From NCBI RefSeq assembly GCF_000764305.2, contig NW_025939609.1, forward strand, positions 62,001-126,000: a stretch of 64,000 bases of DNA, given 5' to 3'. The notes beneath the pieces were generated by a model. It was given only the letters and a program-made list of their open reading frames with translations, was not told where the DNA came from and searched no databases. The position numbers were made by a program, and so were the translations under genes. Every line of letters begins with the position of its first letter. Positions within the stretch are counted from its first letter, which is position 1. This DNA is from Hyalella azteca (taxonomy: Eukaryota > Arthropoda > Malacostraca > Amphipoda > Hyalellidae). Of the stretch, positions 32,674 through 44,140 are shown in pieces.

Positions 32674-32765
32674 CTTGTTTTGGCTGGGACTCTGCGCTGA
32701 CGTTCCCTCCGATGTCAGCAACTACGGCGACCTCGAGGCACTGGTCGGTGTCAGCCAGCAGGTAC
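32674..32765 (-). CDS. Exon: MAM3 C-L-x-V strand
   Basis: Acceptor CCTTCACAG, donor CAAG|GTGAAC; phase 2 in, 1 out. It encodes YLLADTDQCLEVAVVADIGG then NVSAESQPKQ, continuing LSFR of the previous exon; the MAM pattern is L.F.Y...D...L.V. An alternative internal donor (AAC|GTCAGC) exists. The phase matches the misplaced exon 23,581-23,678. Confidence 0.8.
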
Positions 32766-33650
32766 CTGTGAAGGAACCGTCGCAAGTAGAATTGGGATCT
32801 CACTTAATAATTTGGTAGTCGCTTTCGATGCTATAAAATACATTTTCCTCTATACTAGTTTATTATTTAACATAAAAACTAGACTTGCAGCAACAACTAA
32901 CACTTTGTATTGGAAAGCCTGTGGATTTAGAAGAAAGCGATACTAGTTTACTAGTGTAATAAGACACAAAAGAAATTAGATGGGCCAGAAATTTTCTAAG
33001 TCAAGCCAGATTATCTTGACGTTTCATCAAGTTAATTACTAGTACACAGGTTAGTATAATACGTATTACATATGATACTAACACACAAAAAGCTTTTATA
33101 AGTAGTAAAATAACCCCAGTGCATTCGTTTTTTCAATTGTGATGACCGTAACTCATTAAGAGCACTGCGTTATTGTAGGTAATTGTTTACTTAGATAGGT
33201 ATTATAAATTATGGTTTAAATAAACCCCTGCTATTTGTTTTACTGAGTTAATTCAACAATTCTTGTAGAGAATTTTAATTTTTCGAGCTATTCATCTGCA
33301 GCTCGAATTGTGCACTAGAATCACTGCAGTAAGAAAATATTTTACCAAAACTTGAACAGTATCCTGAGTTTTCTACGCATTTTTTCCCTTCCGTTATTAG
33401 CTTCACTGATGGAAAGTTTTGGTGGATTACAGAGGATCCAGCCTAGTCTCATCACTGCACTCAAATAAATCGGGGAAATTCCATTCGAAGAAAGACACAC
33501 TTTTACCCTCCCGTTAGTCAAGTTGACCCAGTTACGTATGCCCCAAAAAAACGTATCAGTGCTACATCCTCTTTCTGCTCGTTCTGAGGGAAAGTGGGTC
33601 AAAATTTGGTTAAATTGACACATTAATTGTTTGAGTGGCAGACTCAATCT

Positions 33651-33795
33651 GGGCTTACACTTTCAAAAAAAGTTAAGAGATCGTAAGTTCATCAGCCAAT
33701 CATTGACGGCCTTTCAAGCCAAATCCACCAATCATAGACTAGAAAATCGAGCGTAGGTACTTACGTTCACTTAGACTGTTTTTAATGTATGGCCC
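33651..33795. mobile_element. 145-bp MITE family A, copy 3 (inverted)
   Basis: Opposite orientation to the other three copies. It begins GGGCTTACACTTTCAAAA, contains CATCAGCCAATCATTGACGG and ends TGTATGGCCC. It lies about 110 bp from the MAM3 exon at 33,909. 32,770-33,650 holds no gene. Confidence 0.82.
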
Positions 33796-33908
33796 GAAGA
33801 ACTTCAGGCGAGGCTGTCCCCGCACATCCAACAAAGATAATTCTAATTATAAAGATGCAGTTAATCGTTAAAATAACAATATTTAATTATCCTTAGATGT
33901 TTCGGTAC

Positions 33909-34023
33909 CTGAAACTCAGTACCCTGGCTGGTCCAGGGGGCAGTACGGCGCTTACAAGGTCCGCGGCACCAGCGATACCAGGCAGGGTTACCACACCAGC
34001 ATGGTACTTCTGAGACCCATCAC
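33909..34023 (-). CDS. Exon: MAM3 second strand
   Basis: Acceptor TTCCACCTTCAG, donor TTTCAG|GTACCG; phase 1 in, 2 out. It encodes GDGSQKYHAGVVTLPGIAGA then ADLVSAVLPPGPARVLSFR, matching MAM G........G..A.L.S..L.P.....L.F.Y. The expected Cys before L.F is absent, as in MAM4. A ~50-bp duplication with ATACGTACTACGAAG lies upstream (34,050-34,230). Confidence 0.83.
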
Positions 34024-34489
34024 CTGAAGGTGGAACAACAGGGGCACTGTTCAGTGGGACAAATGAACATTTTCGAAGCAGAAAGAAATAAAAAATGAAT
34101 GGAATAGATATCATTTTGCTATTACAATACGTACTACGAAGAAGAAAGGACAAATGAACATTTTTGCAGCGGAAAGAGAGAAAAACGAATGGAAAAAATG
34201 CCTTTTGGCTATTGCAATACGTACTACGAAAAAGAAAACAATGTTTTGTGACAAATCCTTTACCGAAGTAATGGGACAGGGGCTGGTAATTTTCATATCG
34301 TATATACCAGGCTCCGGGCGGTCCATACTCTTAATTTAAATAAGAACGTATAACGCGATTCCAGGAAAATTTTACTCCATAAATTTAATTCAAAACCTTG
34401 ATTAATATTACAGCGTCGCTCCAGGAGGATATCACAAGACACTTGCGGAGAGGAGAGGTAGGATGAGATGAAAGTTTTTTACTTAGGAT

Positions 34490-35850
34490 AATGTGAATGT
34501 CAGTAAATCTATTGTACATATCAGCAAATCTAATGTGAATGTCAGAATATCTAATGTGAATGTCAAAAAATTTAAGGTGAATGTCAAAAAATCTAATGTG
34601 AATGCCAGCGAATCTAATGTAAATGTCAAAAAATCTAATGTGAATGTCAGATAATATAATGTGAATGTCAGAAAATCTAATGTGAATGTCAGAAAATCTA
34701 ATGTGTAAATATCAGAAAATCTAATGTGAATGCCAGAAAATCTAATGTGAATGTCAGAAAATCTAGTGTGAATGTCAGAAAATATAATGTGAATGTCAGA
34801 AAATATAATATGAATGTCAGAAAATTTAATGTGAATGTCAAAAAATCTAATGTGAATGTCAGATAATATAATGTGAATGTCAGAAAATCTAATGTGAATG
34901 TCAGAAAATCTAATGGGTAAATGTCAGAAAATCTAATGTGAATGTCAGAAAATCTAAGGTGAATGTCAGAAAATCTAGTGTGAATGCCAGAAAATATAAT
35001 GTGAATGTCAGATAATCTAATGTGAATGCCAGCAAATATAATATGACAATCAGCACATATAATATCGATGTTTTCGAATGTGTTTCGAATGTCAGTTAAT
35101 CTACTATGAATATCAGCATATATAATATGAATGTCAGTGAATCTATTGTACATATCAGCAAATCTAATGTGAATGTCAGAATATCTAATGTGAATGTCAA
35201 AAAATTTATTGTGAATGTCAAAAAATCTAATGTAAATGCCAGCGAATCTAATGTAAATGTCAAAAAATCTAATGTGAATGTCAGATAATATAATGTGAAT
35301 GTCAGAAAATCTAATGTGAATGTCCGAAAATCTAATGTGTAAATGTCAGAAAATCTAATGTGAATGTCAGAAAATCTAGTGTGAATGCCAGAAAATATAA
35401 TGTGAATGTCAGAAAATCTAATGTGAATGTCAGAAAATCTAATGTGAATGTCAGAAAATATAATATGAATGTCAAAAAATCTAATGTAAAGTCAGAAAAT
35501 CTAATGTGAATGTCAGAAAATCTAATGTGAATGTCAGCAAATCTAATGTGAATGTCAGAAAATCTAATGTAAAGTCAGCAAATCTAATATGAATGTCTGA
35601 AAATCTGATGTGAATATCAGAAAATCTAATGTAAATGCCAGCAAATATAATATGACAATCAGCACATATAATATCGATGTTTTCGAATGTGTTTCGAATG
35701 TCAGTTAATCTACTATGAACATCAGCATATATAATATGAATGTCAGCAAATTTAGTATGGATGTGTGAACATAAAATATGAATGTTATCAAATCTAATAA
35801 GGGTTTCAGCAAATCTAATATGGATATCCATAAATCTAATACAAATATCA
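34490..35850. repeat. 21-bp satellite array with higher-order duplication
   Basis: About 60 units of AAAATCTAATGTGAATGTCA+G. Variant units recur in the same order at 34,497-35,135 and 35,143-35,745, including the marker TTTTCGAATGTGTTTCGAAT. A ~640-bp block was therefore duplicated as a whole. 35,860-36,375 is unique. Confidence 0.93.
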
Positions 35851-36380
35851 GCAAGTCATATATATGGAAGTGATGTGGTTGGAAAAGCCATTACCCACGT
35901 ATATATTATCTGGACATTCTTTTAAGTCAAGCTAGTTCAACACGTGGTTGTTGGGAACTTAACTTTATTAGCCAATTGAATATGACACGTAGCACTCAAT
36001 ACAGATTATAGATATAACCACTGGCCTGTGATTTTAAATTTTTAGCTTCGTCTATAGTGGTTGCTATTAGATATGAGCTGATTAGTTCTCACGTGTAATA
36101 AGTGAAGCAAGAATCAGTAAACTTATAAAGCCTCAAAATTATCCGTGTAAATTATATCATCCGTGTAAACTTGTGTCAATCTCTGTCAATTTAAATAAAT
36201 TTTTGTCTACCTTAGCTTACTCAGTAGCTGGCAGGCCCGACAATGTAATCCCACAGGCAAAATTACCAAAGCACATTTATTAATTTCATTTCCTCAAGGA
36301 CCACAAAGCGTAACAACCAACCTACAACTGACGCATAACTATCTAATCTAATAGCTACATTAAAATAATTTTCATCTCAC

Positions 36381-36909
36381 CTCGACCAAGTATAGCCCAT
36401 ACAACATTGCCGGAGTGATGCAACCTCCAATTGCAGAATCCATCATCGAAATTGCAATCCACCACACTTCCATTTGGATCTTCTTCAAAAAATCTGTCGG
36501 TACCCAAGCTCGGAGTTGCGCGAGGGTTGTCTTCTTTCAACGCGCTTCCAAACGATAAATCCTGGATGCCACTTAATTCTCTTGCCGACCCATACATTTC
36601 ACGTGATAAACTCGGGTATTTTCCATCTTCTTCTGTTCCAAATAAGTGGTTCCTCAGTGAATGATCTTGGTCTTCTTCATGCATATTTATTCTTAAGCTT
36701 TTTGCTGCGTCATCATTTGTACTGACATGGGGTACTTGAGCCACACACTGCGTGCGTACGGCGAGTCGGACATTCTTAACGATAATTCCTTCATTACTCT
36801 GAATGCGAGTGAACAATGTTTCTCCGCCATCATTTGAAGGCGAATGTTGACGAGAGTTCGAGTTCGGTGTCGAGTGCTCCCCAGTGAAATCACGGGCGCG
36901 GAAAATTAT
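36381..36909 (-). CDS. Exon: end of MAM2, long linker, start of MAM3
   Basis: Acceptor CTGCACAG, donor CGAG|GTGAGA; phase 0 in, 1 out. It opens IIFRARDFTGEHS and runs through GIIVKNVRLAVRTQC, the MAM2 end, with a Ser/Asn insert between. A ~90-residue acidic linker follows (STNDDAAKSLRINMHEEDQD ...). It ends VVDCNFDDGFCNWRLHHSGN and VVWAILGR, an unambiguous MAM start. Ending one MAM and starting the next in a single exon repeats the layout of 38,751-39,177. Confidence 0.88.
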
Positions 36910-37084
36910 CTGTGCAGTTGCGGAATATCAGAATGAATTTAGTGCCTTGGATTATGGAAGTACGATATTATAAACGAATTATACGGAACTATGAGTCAAA
37001 GTTGCATTTAGTGAAGAAATGAAGCAACGTGCTGATGTACGGGTAAAATATTGCTCACTAATAACATAACATAACATAGTGATG

Positions 37085-37187
37085 TCTGCGCTAAAGAGTA
37101 GGCCTGATGTGGCCTGTCGCCGATTCTTGAACTTTTCGTAACTTGTTCACAGAAGATCTAAAATCGTGTTATTTGACCGGATCTTTG
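37085..37187 (-). mobile_element. CR1-like LINE 3' tail fragment
   Basis: Minus-strand sequence AGTTCAAGAATCGGCGACAG then GCCACATCAGGCCTACT matches the tail of the LINE at 50,025-50,560 and of the SINE at 53,218-53,455. Only the 3' end is present. Confidence 0.72.
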
Positions 37188-37394
37188 ACTAATGATTTGA
37201 TTTTGACTGATGATTTTGACTACCGTAATGATTTTGACTAATGAACCCATGAACATGGAGGGCGTGCTTACCGACATCTTGTCCTACTCTTCAGCTATAA
37301 CAAGCTATAAAAAGCTGTAATAAGCTATTTTCAAGCTATAACAGGAATTTATTTGACCATAGTTAATTAAGTAGACATGTCCAATTCGACTCAC

Positions 37395-38032
37395 CTGGGA
37401 ATAATCGCTCACCAGCGACGAGGGTAAAGAAAGGAAAGCATTCAGAGGCTTAGGGGAAATGACTCTTCCGTGCGACCACAGCAGAAACTCTTCGCGGTTG
37501 ACCACAGGCTCTGAATTTCTGTTGGCTTTAAGTCCATCGCTCAACGGCAGTTCATTTATGGCTTCCTCTTCAGAAAACAAAGAAAATGTACTCACACCTG
37601 GCGAGTTCTCATACATGTCCAATTTTGAAGTGAAGTCAAAAGGATATGCAGCTTTTGCTCGATTATTTCCTGGAGCATTTATTCCATTCGGGCTCCTTAT
37701 CAAAACTTGCAGGTCTGCTGAAGGAGACAGGATCTCGTAGGTGAAAAACATGCACAATTCTTTGGCACTTAATGAGGAATTGAATGAATCAACATTCTGA
37801 TTCAGGAAATGCGATTCGCGATCAGCAAATTCTGGAGTTTTGCTCCGTTCTTTCGTGGCATTAAATGATTTATGAGTTTCCATGTCCGATTTGAAAAGTG
37901 AATCCCAGGAATGAATTCCGAAAATTCTTGAAGTGTTCAACGGAGGAGAAATCAAATCAGAGTTTCGTTCAACTTGCGTATTCTTGCGCCGCGCTTGAGA
38001 GCCTTCGGTTAGGGGCGATGTGGCAATCATAC
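37395..38032 (-). CDS. Exon: MAM2 body with large insertion
   Basis: Acceptor GCGTTCGCAG, donor TCCCAG|GTGAGT; phase 1 in, 0 out. It starts GMIATSPLTEGSQARRKN (MAM G..A...P). After about 60 inserted residues it gives ELCMFFTYEILSPSADLQVL then IRSP (the CL.F.Y.......L.V..R strand), another ~50-residue insert, and NREEFLLWSHGRVISPKPL (E..LW...G.......). MAM strands are thus in order, but the exon is much longer than a normal MAM body. Confidence 0.87.
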
Positions 38033-38750
38033 CTGCGAACGCATATGTTAAATATTAAGTAATTATTACACGTTTACTTATTCATCTCGTCAACCTGGAC
38101 ACAGAATGACAACGTCAAAGCCCACCGTGGTGAAGGCCAACGGCGGCAACTCAGTTCGCAGTTGGACCACTTATGTAGGCAAGTTTTTTTCTTTATACGT
38201 TCTTGTAGTGGTGGTTTAGAACCGTTTGAGTTTTGTAGGTAGAAGTAGACTCCGTATTTTTGTGTTTTGAGTGAATACACATGTTTTTAGAAAAAGTATT
38301 TTCGCTCTGTTTGCAACGTTTTCTTAATTTTGCTATTATAGTTTATCACTAAAAATATCGTTTTTCTCCTTCAGTATTTGAGATTTTCGGAGGTCAGGCT
38401 AAGTAATTGAAGTGGCTAAGTTCTCCCACTACTCTACCAATGCCGACGGTTAGCAATGAAGTAAATTTGTCTTATTTCTTCAATATTGACCGTAGTAGTT
38501 GTATAATAGCGAATTTTTTGAAAAAGAGTGTACATAAATCACTTTAAAACATCATATGGCCCATGGATCAATTAACAATAACAAAGGCAACAATCTTCTT
38601 CATGTCGCTGTACTCATTAAAAGCTCTCAATTACAATAACTTTGCATCATAAGAATTAATGAATTTACGTTTACTTAATTAAAGAGTGTAACGTCTGAAG
38701 TTATAAACGCTTCATGAAATTTTCAATATTAATTTTCTGCAAAAACTCAC

Positions 38751-39177
38751 CTTTTTCTGTCAAAAACCAGTTGAACTGATCAACTAATGTGTTAGTCCAA
38801 CCACACATTGATTCTTGCTCGAATTTTCCATGATCTTCAAAATTTTCATCGATATTTTCCTCCCTTGCTTTGCTTTTGGTTCTCCCTTGAATTTTATCTC
38901 GACTACCAATGTTGCCTTGCGTGTCAGCCACATCCTCAACTTCTCGTCCATTTTCTAAGGTTTTTCTCAAATTTTGACTGCCTATTTCTGGTCCCATTTG
39001 TTGCCCAGTTGTGTGGGATGAACTTCCAGGGGTGATGGGGTGACTGGTTGCTGCGAAATCGCAGTTAAAGTCTTGGTGATGATCGAGGTCCTGACCACAC
39101 GGTCCGTCTTTTATGTCCACTTGGTGAATTTGGACCAAATAAAGTGGACCGTAGCCCCTCTCGTACTGGATAAAGAC
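38751..39177 (-). CDS. Exon: end of MAM1, linker, start of MAM2
   Basis: Acceptor CTGCAAATGCAG, donor AAAAAG|GTGAGT; phase 0 in, 1 out. It begins VFIQYERGYGPLYLVQIHQV then DIKDGPC, the MAM1 end (F.G.RG.....I.IDDI..GPC). FNCDFAATSHP opens MAM2, and after a polar insert of about 65 residues ESMCGWTNTLVDQFNWFLTE gives the CGW.....D..W motif. The insert splits the C.F and CGW halves of the MAM2 start. 38,040-38,745 is unique intron. Confidence 0.88.
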
Positions 39178-39656
39178 CTGCATTTGCAGAATGAAGAAAT
39201 GATTTCATACAGAAATAATTAATTCAAATCGCAGTCTTAAGGAAAACTTCTATTGAACTCCATTTTCAATAAATCATCGCTAAAAGAGGGAAATGACATT
39301 ATAAAACAATATTAAAACAATTATACATATAAATATGTGAAATTTTAAGGGAATATTTCCATTTTAAGTTTAGTCCATTTCCGTAATTTAAAAAAAATGC
39401 TGTGGCTCTTTTAAAAATCTCTGTCATACAATGGAAGTATTTTTACTTTATACTAAATATATAACTTATTCTACTGAAGTGTTAACAAGTTACACTAATA
39501 AATTCCCTCATACTTCTGAAAGTATTACTTAGCTGCGCTGTAAATACGTTAATTCATATAGCATGTATGCGAAAATTCATTTCATGCATTACTGAGCATT
39601 CAACGTGATCGATCTGAGCATTCAATGTGAATTTCAGCAGCGGAAGAAACCCTGAC

Positions 39657-40276
39657 CTCAAACGATCCCTCGGCGGTGAAATTGGCAACTCTTCTTATAG
39701 CACCAGCACCATGTGGGCCTTGCACCAATATCACGGTACTTCCACTCTCTTCCACTCCTTCAGAAAAGGTTTGGTAATGGCTTCTCTCCATGTACGCCCG
39801 GCGCCTAAACCGAGACATTCTTGAAACTTTCTTCTCCGTCAAGTGTCTTGGAGACCGAGCGTCGTACACGAATTTGGCTGAATCTATGGCGAACGGAGAG
39901 GTCCGATTCATGACCATATTCACGTTATTCGTGACCAAGTTTACTGGATCCGGAAGAAAATGATCAGCTTTGGAATTATGGTCAAAGACTCTCGAATCAT
40001 AGTCGCCCTTTGCATCGTAAGAATCGTAAACGAGAATCTCTTCCTCTTTTCTTTCTACGTCGTCTTGGAACTCTTTTTCGTAGTAGCGGGTGGGGAAATT
40101 AACAGACCTAAAATGAGAATTGAGATCCCGCTTTGATCTACGATTTGTGGTGAAATGGGATTGAGAATTTTGATGGGATTTAGGTTTTTCTTGTTGCAAA
40201 CTTTTAATGATAACAGAGAGCTGATATGCATCAGGACCGTCAAGCGTGAAGACCAAGGAGATGCACATGGCGTGAT
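39657..40276 (-). CDS. Exon: MAM1 body with ~140-residue insertion
   Basis: Acceptor TTGTTGCAG, donor TTTGAG|GTCAGG; phase 1 in, 0 out. It begins HAMCISLVFTLDGPDAYQLS then VIIKSLQQE (MAM CL.F...G.....L.V). A long charged insert follows (KPKSHQNSQSH ... DHFLPDPVNLVTNNVNMVMN ... FRRRAYMERSHYQTFSEG), then STVILVQGPHGAGAIRRVAN and FTAEGSFE. RRSKR in the insert resembles a basic cleavage site (inference only). The phase-0 join to VFIQYERG supports the donor. Confidence 0.83.
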
Positions 40277-40496
40277 CTGCAACAAATGAATTTCATTTAA
40301 GAGAAAAAACTTCGATGGCAGAATTTTATAACTTACATTCTATTACAAATTTCTAGTTTTATTGAATTCTAATTAAGTATAATTAGATTAGATTATCAAA
40401 TTTCTAATGAAATTGCTAGTTTTAATGAGTAGCATCTTGCTCTATAGTTGCACTAGCGAGGTGATATAGGAATAGCATCTTGCAAAAGTTAACCTA

Positions 40497-40650
40497 TTTT
40501 TCGCGCATTTTCTCATTTGTGGAAAAAATGCACTATTGTGCTCGCCATGTCCGTCTGTCCGTCCTGTCCCGTCCGTGACCTCAAGTTTTCGTCGACGAGA
40601 AAATGCGCTCTCTGTCACTAACTGCAGTGAGTACTGAGTTATATTTTTTT
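40497..40650. mobile_element. MITE family B, copy (inverted relative to 49,605)
   Basis: Ends GCGCATTTTCTC and GAGAAAATGCGC are inverted repeats. The body contains CACTATTGTGCTCGCCATGT, CCGTCTGTCCGTCC and ACTGCAGTGAGTACTGAGTT. Located in the MAM1 intron. 40,280-40,497 and 40,650-40,940 hold no gene. Confidence 0.8.
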
Positions 40651-40944
40651 GTTATCTACAGTAAATTGGCCTGCAATTTACGAGAAATCCCCCAACGAAT
40701 GTTCGCAAGATTTATGGCCCATCAGCGTGACGGAAGTAAATATTATGGAGAAGTTTAACATATTTTCGGTTGGGGAAGTGAATATTATGGCGAATTTTGA
40801 TGCATCTGCGGCGAATGAAGCCAATATCATAGTGAGTAAGGACACATCTACAGCGAAGCGAAGGTTTTTTTTGTGAAATAGTGATCGAGTTAAGACGCAA
40901 CTAAAGCGATGCAAAAATTTTTTTGCGAATTCTCTGAAACTTAC

Positions 40945-41088
40945 CAGTTTTTTGCGAGGATTCCGACACTGCAGGAAGCTGCCCCTGTGTTGGGGAAATG
41001 GGTGGGGAGCGCAGTTGGGCTCGGTAGCCTCTGGGGAGCATAGGACCCTTCTCATCCCCTTCAGTCATGATCATGTGTCCCCCAGCCG
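40945..41088 (-). CDS. Exon: MAM1 second strand
   Basis: Acceptor CAATACACCCAG, donor ACTG|GTAAGT; phase 1 in and out. It encodes AGGHMIMTEGDEKGPMLPRG then YRAQLRSPPISPTQG, the MAM pattern G.YM......G..A.L.SP. The preceding exon supplies WLFD. 41,090-41,550 contains a ~65-bp duplicated AT-rich segment (41,155-41,340). Confidence 0.85.
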
Positions 41089-41549
41089 CTGGGTGTATTG
41101 AGGCAGAAACATTCATATATTTTACACCTCTTGACATTATTCGTTCTAAACGTTTCTCTTAAATACATCAATTCTAGTATTCTTTAACATACAGCAGTAT
41201 TTAGGCAACATAAAAGCTTTGGCAGAAATATTCACGTATTTTAAGTGACATTATTCGTTTTAAATGTTTCTTTTAAATACATCAGTTCTAGTATTCTTCA
41301 ACATACAGCAGTATTCAGACAACATAAAAGCTCTCTTATTTTATATTACAACTCATTGTTGTTGAATTTTATATACAAAAAATACATTTGTTATAGTAAT
41401 TCGCCCGCTAGTAAAATTACTACTATAAAACAAGCCCGTTAGTAAAATTACTATTATAGTAAATTTGTTATAGTAATTTGTTATAGTAGTAATTTTGTTA
41501 CAAATGTTACAAAATATAACTTCTATAGCTATTACAATACTTTTTCGTT

Positions 41550-41788
41550 AGTTAAATCAAAGCCGCATGTTATTGTGAACCATGTTTTTTATGTCTACAT
41601 GACTTGTTTATTAGTTAGATCAAAGCCGCATGTTATTGTGAACCATGTTTTTTATGTCTACATGACTTGTTTATTAGTTAGATCAACGCCGTATGTTATT
41701 GTGAACCATGTTTTTTATGTCTACATGACTTGTTTATTAGTTAGATCAACGCCGTATGTTATTGTGAACCATGTTTCCTATGACCAAC
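41550..41788. repeat. Tandem repeat, ~67-bp unit, ~3.5 copies, abutting an exon donor
   Basis: Unit contains TATTGTGAACCATGTTTTTT and ATGTCTACATGACTTG. The last, truncated unit runs directly into the donor of the exon ending at 41,789, so the intron begins inside the repeat. Confidence 0.88.
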
Positions 41789-41869
41789 CATCAAACAGCC
41801 ACGGAGTGTCTGGAGCAGCAGGAGTGTAGCCGCAGGGGGTCAGGGTGAAATTGCAGCTCCCTTCTCTAA
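41789..41869 (-). CDS. Exon: start of MAM1
   Basis: Acceptor TTTCGTTGCAG, donor GATG|GTTGGT; phase 1 in and out. It encodes REGSCNFTLTPCGYTPAAPD then TPWLFD, the MAM start C.F....CG.T.....W. The tryptophan after the second cysteine is replaced by Tyr. The donor is non-consensus but in phase. Confidence 0.8.
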
Positions 41870-42493
41870 CTGCAACGAAAATGTAATGATACAAACTTCG
41901 ATTATAATGGAACGAGGTCAAAAACGAATTTATTGATAATAAAGTTAACTGAAAATTTTGCTAACTTCCATATTAAGGAAATAAATTTCATTGCCGCCTA
42001 ATACTATAATAAATTATTTCTTTAATTATAATAACTATTTCATATATAATTAATCATTTTGTTCGCAAAATGTACACTGAAATTCGGTATAGGTATTCAA
42101 AATAAATTGCAGATAATTAATGCCAAAATATAAACAATATTATTGATGAATTATTCTGCCAACAAATAACAGCAGAGTTAATCTGCCCAACAAATTTAAA
42201 GTGACCGCTAATCAGTTTTCAGCGTCAATTTTTCTGATTAAAAAGATTAAAAATTGTGAACTTTTTTTAATGATTAAATTGAATTAATTAAATTGCAAAA
42301 ATTTCAAAATTTATCAAAATTAAATAAAAAATTACATTCAAATTTTTATTTCAAATTAAAACTATGGCTGAATGATTGAAAAATTCTCTCTTCGCAAATA
42401 TAATCGAAATTAAATAAAAATATAAATTTAAAATTTTTATTTAATACACTTTTAAGTGTTGTTGAATGATTAACAAATTCTCTTTTCTCTCAC

Positions 42494-42637
42494 AAACGAC
42501 GTATTGGAGCTCAAAGCCACCCTCGTTGTCAGTCTCGTCAGACGAGAAGACGACTGACACTTCAGACGACGCCTGTAGCTCCAGCAGGCGACTGACAGGC
42601 CGCTGGTCAGCTGACAGTTGGTAGACAATTTCACCTG
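42494..42637 (-). CDS. Exon: CUB4 second half
   Basis: Acceptor AATGTCAG, donor GTTT|GTGAGA; phase 1 in and out. It encodes AGEIVYQLSADQRPVSRLLE then LQASSEVSVVFSSDETDNEG and GFELQY. The pattern L.......S...V.F.SD....GF.L.Y is the CUB ending. No cysteine pair is present in this half. An acceptor 11 bp upstream (CTATCAG) would break phase. 42,700-42,960 holds AAAAAGGTGCATCTGGTAGG-type short repeats; 41,870-42,490 is AT-rich intron. Confidence 0.85.
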
Positions 42638-43639
42638 CTGACATTACCTGATAGAAAAATTAATACAAGAATATTGTGATGGTAATTAGAGTGAAACTTT
42701 TCAACCTTAGGTTTTAATCCAAACCTAGCCAAACCTAGACTATGGATTAAAGACCAAGCCAAACCTAGACTATGCGTGGTGTTGACAGAGGTGGTGCGGG
42801 GTGGACAGAAAAAGGAAAGGGGAAATGGAGAGAAAATTAGGAGATGAAAAAGGTGCATCTGGTAGGAGATGAAAAAGGTGCATCTGGTAGGAGATGAAAA
42901 AAAGCAAAAAAGTGGGAGATGAAAAAGGTTTGCTTAGGTTTGAGGAAGGGGGAGGGACCAGTCAGGGACATGGATGGTGTAAATGGGTGGGTGATGGAAG
43001 GGTGGTAGTTCTACATTTACATTATTTACAAGTTTTCGTGCCGTTAAAGGAAATATAGATGATGTGTACGCTCTATTTCCTCGCGTCTAGCTTTCATTTC
43101 CTTTTTGTGTGACATTATTATATTTTTTTACTTTTTTCCCAGAAGGTGTTATGATGACGATGAGAATGATAATGCTGGTGACAATGAAGCGGTCCCATAT
43201 TTCCTAGTGGCACCGCCACCACCACGAGCGCAACGCGTTTTCGTATCCAGTTTACCGCCAGTTGCTCTTCTTTCGAATTGAAATAGATTTTTACGATGGC
43301 AAAATTTGACATTGAATGCGACGATAATTATTTCGATTGTCAACTTTTGGGGAGCTTGAAGATATAAGTGAAATATAGGAAATAATTCGTCTAAATCAGT
43401 TTTGCATCCTTGACGACTGACTGATTATTATATTGAGATCTTTTGGAGTCAGATCAAGCAGAAAAGTTCACCATGTTGCGAGCAACAGGATTGTGAACTG
43501 AGGTCGAGTAGATCCTGCAGAACAATTCAAAATTCAACACCTACAAGGACCCCTGCTTCCCACTCACATCGCCCAAACCAACACTACCTCGCCAGATTCT
43601 CAAAAAGGATAGAGCCTCCGACAACATAATACTAATTAA

Positions 43640-44140
43640 TATTACAACCCGGACCAATCACCTCGACAGATCACATTCTAATCATCGGCACCATCTCCGC
43701 CAATCCAATACAGATCCCAATTCTAACACGTAAATCATTCTTCAGAGTTAACTAGACACAATACAAGGAGCTACTCTCGCACCTTCCAGTACCCTCCATG
43801 CCTGACCATAGTTAGAACTCGAGGTTAGAACTCAGTTAGAACTCGAGGAAATACACTGCTACCTCGGCAACTGGACGAAACTAATTTAAGACGCGACAGA
43901 CAGAGCCATCCCCAGCATCACAAACCGCATCATCCCCGGTATGAAACCAACACACGAAACTCTTCTAATCCAGACACAGTACCAAGCTACTTTGTGGCAC
44001 ATATCAACTCATGGCCCTTCGATAGCTCTCACTGGCCAACTCAAAGCACTGCGTACACAACTACAAACCGCTTAACAACGCCTCCAAACAACAGCATGGC
44101 AGAAAATCATCACACCACTGGAGCTCCAGCTAGATCCTAG
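43640..44140 (+). pseudogene. Decayed non-LTR retrotransposon pol fragment
   Basis: Plus-strand reading with in-frame stops gives a DRAIPSITNRIIPGMKPTHE-like stretch, then LLIQTQYQATLWHISTHGPS and QLKALRTQLQT. This resembles the linker between endonuclease and reverse transcriptase of jockey-type elements. Upstream, SDHILIIGTISANP-like sequence would fit the endonuclease end, but needs frame changes. A composition shift (A/C-rich) marks 43,440-44,880. Family assignment is tentative. Confidence 0.45.
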
